This document shows positions 14,938-18,411 of a stretch of 18,411 nucleotides of DNA, piece after piece. Below the pieces are notes generated by a model that saw nothing but the letters and a program-made list of their open reading frames with translations, was not told the origin of the DNA and did not search any database. Source of the DNA: an uncultured Dialister sp. Lineage in GTDB: Bacteria; Bacillota; Negativicutes; Veillonellales; Dialisteraceae. How positions within the stretch are numbered: position 1 is the first letter of the stretch; every line of letters starts with the position of its first letter. Location of the stretch: assembly GCA_934216155.1 (NCBI GenBank), contig CAKQBK010000055.1, positions 1 to 18,411 on the forward strand. The letters run 5' to 3'. Position numbers and translations under genes: made by a program.

Positions 14938-15969
14938 TTAGACCAATTCTGCCAATTCCAGAATGAGTTTTTCACTCTTGACCCAACCAAGGCAGGGGTC
15001 GGTGATGGATTTACCGTAAACGCCTTCGCCAATTTTCTGGTTACCATCTTCGATGTAACTTTCAATCATGAGGCCTTTCACAATGTGGCGAATGTCTTCC
15101 GAGTAAGCACGACTAGCCATCACATCTTTGGCAATGCGGATCTGTTCCATGTATTTCTTGCCGGAATTGTTATGGTTGCAATCCACCACAATAGCCGGAT
15201 TGGCCAGGGTTCTTTCCTGGTACATGTCCAGCACTTTGCGGATATTTTCATAGTGATAGTTTGGCATGCTGGTGCCGAAATGGTTCACATAGCCACGAAG
15301 AATCGCATGGGCCAAAGGATTGCCTGTGGTATGGACTTCCCAACCGTGGAAAAGGAAATCCTGTTCATTCTGTGCCGCTTCGATGGAGTTCATCATGACA
15401 GACAAATCACCAGAGGTTGGGTTCTTCATTCCGACAGGAATACCCGCCCCACTGGCAATCATACGATGCAGCTGGTCCTCTACAGAACGAGCACCGATGG
15501 CCCCATAAGAAAGAAGGTCCGACAAATAGCGGTGATTTTCTGGATACAGAATTTCTTCTGCACAGGTGAAACCGGTCTGCTCAATCACATGGACGTGCAT
15601 GCGACGAATGGCTTTGATGCCTTCCATCATATTTTCATTGCCTTCTGGATCTGGCTGGTGGAGCATGCCTTTGTAACCTTTACCTATGGTTCTTGGTTTA
15701 TTGGTGTACACCCGCGGCACAATGAAAATTTTATCTTTCACCTGGTCCTGTACCTTAGCCAGTCGGGTACAATAATCGAGAACAGCCGGTTCATTATCTG
15801 CCGAGCAAGGCCCGATGATGAGAAGCAGACGGTCATCTTTTCCGGTCATGATGTCATGCATCACCTGGTCTCTCTGGTCTTTCAGTTTCTGGAATTCCGG
15901 TTTCAGTGGAATTTCATGTTTAATTTCCTGTGGTTCCGGCAACTTCCGGACGAATTTCATTTGTTCCAT
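14938..15969 (-). CDS. 3-deoxy-7-phosphoheptulonate (DAHP) synthase, class I AroG type
   Basis: A 343-aa cytoplasmic enzyme condensing phosphoenolpyruvate and erythrose 4-phosphate, the first step of the shikimate pathway. Family signatures: IIGPCSADN with metal ligand C55, YTNKPRTIGKGYKG, GARSVEDQLHRMIASG, VGMKNPTSGD, VDCNHNNSGK with a metal histidine, and YGKSITDPCLGW with the metal aspartate. Length equals that of E. coli AroF/G/H. I chose ATG 15969 because AGGAG lies 8 nt upstream; the ATG at 15999 lacks a ribosome site. Which aromatic amino acid inhibits it cannot be read safely from sequence, so I give no letter. It stands alone, bounded by repeats and a terminator. Confidence 0.95.
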   Translation of the reverse strand: MEQMKFVRKLPEPQEIKHEIPLKPEFQKLKDQRDQVMHDIMTGKDDRLLLIIGPCSADNEPAVLDYCTRLAKVQDQVKDKIFIVPRVYTNKPRTIGKGYKGMLHQPDPEGNENMMEGIKAIRRMHVHVIEQTGFTCAEEILYPENHRYLSDLLSYGAIGARSVEDQLHRMIASGAGIPVGMKNPTSGDLSVMMNSIEAAQNEQDFLFHGWEVHTTGNPLAHAILRGYVNHFGTSMPNYHYENIRKVLDMYQERTLANPAIVVDCNHNNSGKKYMEQIRIAKDVMASRAYSEDIRHIVKGLMIESYIEDGNQKIGEGVYGKSITDPCLGWVKSEKLILELAELV

Positions 15970-16021
15970 TTTGTTTTCTCCTATTTCGTGTATATGCATT
16001 AGTCATTCATTACATATTGAA

Positions 16022-16209
16022 TAAAAAGGTTATTATTGTACAGCTTTCTCTATCTAACAACCAGTTGAATCCACAGTGACAAGGTTATGAACGGTTATAA
16101 AGGTTATGTGATTATGAAATTTCCATAAGCTTTCATAACCTTTTATAACCCTGACTCTATGAAATTTCTATTTGTTAGATATTGTAAGCAGCAGAATAAT
16201 ACCCTTATG
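16022..16209. repeat. Palindromic element P7, nonamer family D
   Basis: Outer arms GGTTATTATTGTACAGC (from 16028) and the complement of GCAGAATAATACCC (16191-16204) match. Further in, TATCTAACAA (16051) pairs with TTGTTAGATA (16173). Inner words GGTTATAAAGGTTATG (16093-16108) pair with CATAACCTTTTATAACC (16134-16150), and TATGAAA/TTTCATA close the centre. It shares inner words and the outer ATTATTCTGC segment with P8. It fills most of the gap between the DAHP synthase and the TIGR04076 gene. No separate terminator or promoter is clear in this gap. Confidence 0.8.
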
Positions 16210-16234
16210 CTAAATATCTTTTCCGCACAAATTT

Positions 16235-16504
16235 CTACTTTTCAATTTCAATCTTAAATACATTAATAGTGTCCACATCAGGACAGCAGAAGAGGGCTGT
16301 GCCTTTTTCTTGTCCTGGTTGTGGAATTTCTCCGCCGTAGCGCAGGATGTCTATGTAAGGAAATGCCACATGCATCGCCATGGGGCACAGGTTGCCCCGT
16401 TCGGTATCGAAATCCCATGTGTCACCGACCCGATGTCCCCGATGGCAAGGACAAGGACCTTTGCGATCCACGCAAGTGATTTTGATTTTGGGCCGTCTAG
16501 GCAT
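16235..16504 (-). CDS. TIGR04076-like small cysteine-containing protein
   Basis: An 89-aa protein. KIKITCVDRKGPCPCHRGHRVGDTW, then GNLCPMAMHVAFPYIDILRYGGEIP and FCCPDVDTINVFKIEIE match the layout of TIGR04076 proteins (cysteines early, CP-A/M-H before a P-Y-x-x-x-L-R-Y-G-G core, late CPD). The function of the family is unknown; the conserved cysteines suggest metal binding or redox use. The ATG overlaps the pyridoxamine kinase stop (TGATG), so the two are probably co-translated. Confidence 0.8.
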   Translation of the reverse strand: MPRRPKIKITCVDRKGPCPCHRGHRVGDTWDFDTERGNLCPMAMHVAFPYIDILRYGGEIPQPGQEKGTALFCCPDVDTINVFKIEIEK

Positions 16505-17322
16505 CAGTCCACCACCTCCAGACAGGTTTCGATAGGAATGCCTTTGAAGGTATCCTGGTTATCCATATTTCTAAGAATCATTTCCCGCACTGCTTTCATG
16601 GCCTTGGCTGTAGCCTCTTCCATTGCTTTTCCGCGAAGCACATCGCCCATGAAAATCGAAGAAAAGATGTCTCCCGTTCCAGGGAAACGGACCGGTATGA
16701 GGTCAAAAGGCAAGAAGAAATAGGTATCTTTCTTGGCATCATAGCCAGCCACCACATCGGCCCCATCCACTTTCGCACTGGTAATAAGTACCGAACCGCC
16801 ACTCATGGTGTGCAATTTTTGTAATAGCTGCTGCATGTCTTCTTTCGTAGTTCCTGATTCCTGGTAAGCTGTTCCGGTCAAAAGAGCCGCCTCTGTGTAA
16901 TTGGGCACCATGTAATCGGCCTGGGCAATGAGTTTCTGCATTTCTTTCACAGTCTCCTCGGTGAGGCCATTGTACAAATGACCTTCATCACCCATGATGG
17001 GATCCACAAAAATCTGCGTACCTTCCGCTCTTTGTTTCCGGCAATAGGCAGCAATCATATTGGCTTGCCGGTCCGACACAATAAAGCCTGTCGAAATGGC
17101 ATCAAAAGTAAATCCCAATTCTTCCCATACTTTCAAAGTATTCTCCATAAAATCCGTCGTATCCTGGATTTCAAATTTGCCATAGTCCAGCGTGTTCGAT
17201 ACCAACGCTGTAGGCAAATTGTAAGTGTAATGCCCCATATGAGACAATACAGGCATCATTGCTGCCAACGCCACCTTGCCATATCCGGGTAAGTCATTGA
17301 CCAGCAAAATCTGTTTTCCCAT
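16504..17322 (-). CDS. pdxY: Pyridoxamine kinase
   Basis: A 272-aa ribokinase-fold enzyme that phosphorylates pyridoxal/pyridoxamine/pyridoxine in vitamin B6 salvage. The N-terminus VNDLPGYGKVALAAMMPVL forms the substrate-site lid, FVDPIMGDEGHLYNG is typical of PdxK/PdxY, PNYTEAALLTG follows, and RFPGTGDIFSSIF holds the anion hole with the catalytic Asp (GTGD). I chose ATG 17322 since AGGAGG lies 8 nt upstream; an upstream in-frame ATG (17358) falls in the promoter. It could be a PdxK-type kinase with broader use; family assignment is firm, substrate less so. The alr product and many other PLP enzymes depend on such salvage. Confidence 0.9.
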   Translation of the reverse strand: MGKQILLVNDLPGYGKVALAAMMPVLSHMGHYTYNLPTALVSNTLDYGKFEIQDTTDFMENTLKVWEELGFTFDAISTGFIVSDRQANMIAAYCRKQRAEGTQIFVDPIMGDEGHLYNGLTEETVKEMQKLIAQADYMVPNYTEAALLTGTAYQESGTTKEDMQQLLQKLHTMSGGSVLITSAKVDGADVVAGYDAKKDTYFFLPFDLIPVRFPGTGDIFSSIFMGDVLRGKAMEEATAKAMKAVREMILRNMDNQDTFKGIPIETCLEVVD

Positions 17323-17356
17323 GCTACTATCCTCCTGTTTGTGATATAGTGATTCC

Positions 17357-17365
17357 ATTGTATCA
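17357..17365 (-). promoter_or_regulatory. Extended -10 promoter of pdxY
   Basis: The minus strand reads TGATACAAT, an extended -10 with one change from consensus, about 35 bp before the pdxY ATG. The -35 is weak. The outer arm of palindrome P8 starts about 27 bp upstream. Confidence 0.5.
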
Positions 17366-17391
17366 TACTTTGAAGGAAACCGATATGAGAA

Positions 17392-17851
17392 GAGTGAGGA
17401 GTTAAGAATGAGGAGTGAGGAGTGGTGGCGGCGAGCCTCGAATTGCTCTTATATCGATAGCATACGAATGCCAAGATTCCTTTTTATATAGCTCGCCGAT
17501 GGATGAAACCAGATAGTAGCAAGTTTCACGGAAAACGATAGGGCTAAGGGTTATTATTCTGCTGATTTCTTCTGTGGAACATTTCCTGTTATTGTAACGA
17601 ACAGGTTAAAAAGGTTATAAAAGGTTATGGGGACACCGTTTTTACATAACCTTTTATAACCTTTTTAACCTTGTCACTTGCGACAGAATAAGAAATGTTT
17701 TACAAAAGAAATTGGCAGAATAATAACCTTTATACATATTATTTTCCGTGAAACATGACTCTAGCCGATGTAAAAAGGGGGTATTGGGGCGCTTTATAAG
17801 TTGTGCGCCCCTTCCAACACTCCTAATTCCTCATTCCTAACTCCTCACTCC
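17392..17851. repeat. Giant nested palindrome P8, families E (outer) and D (inner)
   Basis: Outer arms of about 37 bp, GAGTGAG/GAGTTAA/GAATGAG/GAGTGAG heptamers at 17392-17428, match the complement of 17815-17851 with few differences. The middle shell CCTTTTTATATAGCT (17479) is similar to the complement of the segment near 17765-17780. The inner shell GTTTCACGGAAAA (17523-17535) pairs with TTTTCCGTGAAAC (17742-17754); GGTTATTATTCTGC pairs with GCAGAATAATAACC; and AGGTTAAAAAGGTTATAAAA (17604 on) pairs exactly with 17644-17670. The loop is 14 bp. Similarity of the arms continues with gaps over about 220 bp each. It contains no gene. Confidence 0.85.
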
Positions 17852-17853
17852 AC

Positions 17854-17891
17854 AAAAACCGCCGTGTCTCTTTGAGAGTCACAGCGGTTTT
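17854..17891 (-). terminator. Terminator of the coiled-coil protein gene
   Basis: On the minus strand AAAACCGC, TGTGACTCT, a short loop, AGAGACACG and GCGGTTTTTG form a long stem with one mismatch and a T run, 5 bp past the stop codon. It abuts the outer arm of P8. Confidence 0.85.
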
Positions 17892-17895
17892 CTTG

Positions 17896-18294
17896 CTAAA
17901 GTTGAAGTCCTGCTTTTTTCAGTGCTTTGAAAGTGTAGTCCAAAATGTTATACAGCGTTTCTCCGTCTTCCACATTGAGTTGCTTCGGATTCATCTTCTT
18001 CACATCCTGGTAGTAGAAACTGAGTTTCTTTTCCAGACCTTTGAGATTTTCCTGATTTTCGCTAGCTTCTACCTGAGATTCTTTTTCCTCCTGCAGCAGT
18101 GCTTCCATCTGGAAAATTTTTTCTTGCAGTTTTTCATTATCTGCCTGCAAGGCCTCAATGGTCAGTGCCAATCCTTCATTATCATCCCGCTCTTGGGATA
18201 AATTGAGTTGAAGACTTTCCACCGTTCCCCGGAGTGTTTCGATCAACTGCCGGGTCACTTCCAGAGTTTTCACCGTTTCATTCTGTTTTTCCAT
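17896..18294 (-). CDS. Small coiled-coil protein, function unknown
   Basis: A 132-aa, highly charged protein. Residues about 10-90 form a near-continuous heptad pattern (LIETLRGTVESLQLNLSQER, LALTIEALQADNEKLQEKIF, MEALLQEEK), so a long coiled coil is expected. The C-terminal 40 residues (KKLSFYYQDVKKMNPKQL... NILDYTFKALKKAGLQL) look like a short helical domain. No signal peptide or membrane helix. GAGGTG lies 5 nt before the ATG. It has its own terminator and a nonamer array just upstream. It could be a structural or division-linked protein, but I recognise no family. Confidence 0.8.
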   Translation of the reverse strand: MEKQNETVKTLEVTRQLIETLRGTVESLQLNLSQERDDNEGLALTIEALQADNEKLQEKIFQMEALLQEEKESQVEASENQENLKGLEKKLSFYYQDVKKMNPKQLNVEDGETLYNILDYTFKALKKAGLQL

Positions 18295-18334
18295 AATTGC
18301 ACCTCGTTGTTTATGTAAATTGAATACATGACTT

Positions 18335-18411
18335 TTCTAAGGGTTCTAAGGGTTCTAAGGGTTCTAAGGGTTCTAAGGGTTCTAAGGGTTCTAAGGGTTC
18401 TAAGGGTTCTA
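18335..18411. repeat. Nonamer tandem array, family F (TTCTAAGGG)
   Basis: Eight and a half identical 9-bp units with no mismatch, running off the window end. It begins about 40 bp upstream of the coiled-coil gene start. The perfect copies imply recent expansion or active correction. Going by the other elements an inverted partner may lie outside the window. Confidence 0.95.

Noticed and set aside
15085..16002. 305-codon plus-strand frame opposite the DAHP synthase gene
   Set aside because: Antisense shadow of a strongly conserved gene; composition is unlike a real protein.

Overview
The window is bacterial chromosome, most likely from a member of the Bacillota. Strong AGGAGG-type ribosome binding sites, TGnTATAAT (extended -10) promoters, alr, a lepA-hemW pair and a class I DAHP synthase fit the Negativicutes (Acidaminococcus/Veillonella relatives), but this placement is a general impression, not proven. 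All protein genes read on the minus strand.

Layout, low to high coordinates. A tRNA-Arg(CCG) gene (181-256) lies beyond the 3' end of alr (alanine racemase, 360-1460). A gene-poor stretch follows, holding palindromic repeats and a complete IS66-family element (1954-4149). The element has terminal inverted repeats, a perfect 8-bp target duplication, tnpB, and a tnpC broken by one in-frame TAG. After another palindrome-rich gap comes a seven-gene, tightly overlapping surface-glycan operon (4827-11111). Read 5' to 3' it encodes a multi-membrane-span GT-C/DUF6020-like protein, a GT2 glycosyltransferase, an LPG-synthase-type membrane protein, an APH-fold small-molecule kinase, a BcbF/EcbF-like HAD phosphatase, a BcbE-like nucleotidyltransferase and a GtrA-like membrane protein. 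The likely job is to make a nucleotide-activated or lipid-linked sugar or small-molecule group and add it to a cell-surface polymer. Its leader holds a promoter, a 25-codon ORF ending in a run of eight G, and a perfect 19-bp hairpin directly in front of the first gene, which looks like attenuation with possible slippage control. Upstream lie hemW and lepA, then a DAHP synthase, a TIGR04076-like small protein coupled to pyridoxamine kinase, and a small coiled-coil protein.

The most unusual property is the intergenic DNA. Almost every gap carries short tandem words with a period of 7 bp (GTGACTG, AACAACT, TAAACCC, GAGTGAG) or 9 bp (AAGGTTATA, GAGTAACCT, TTCTAAGGG). Most sit as matched inverted pairs, so the gap becomes a long hairpin. 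The words differ from gap to gap, yet the two arms of each hairpin match each other. The largest (17392-17851) is about 460 bp and has an AGGTTA-type core; a second element with the same core lies on the other side of the pdxY unit. Some of these elements overlap promoters (alr) or mRNA leaders (lepA).
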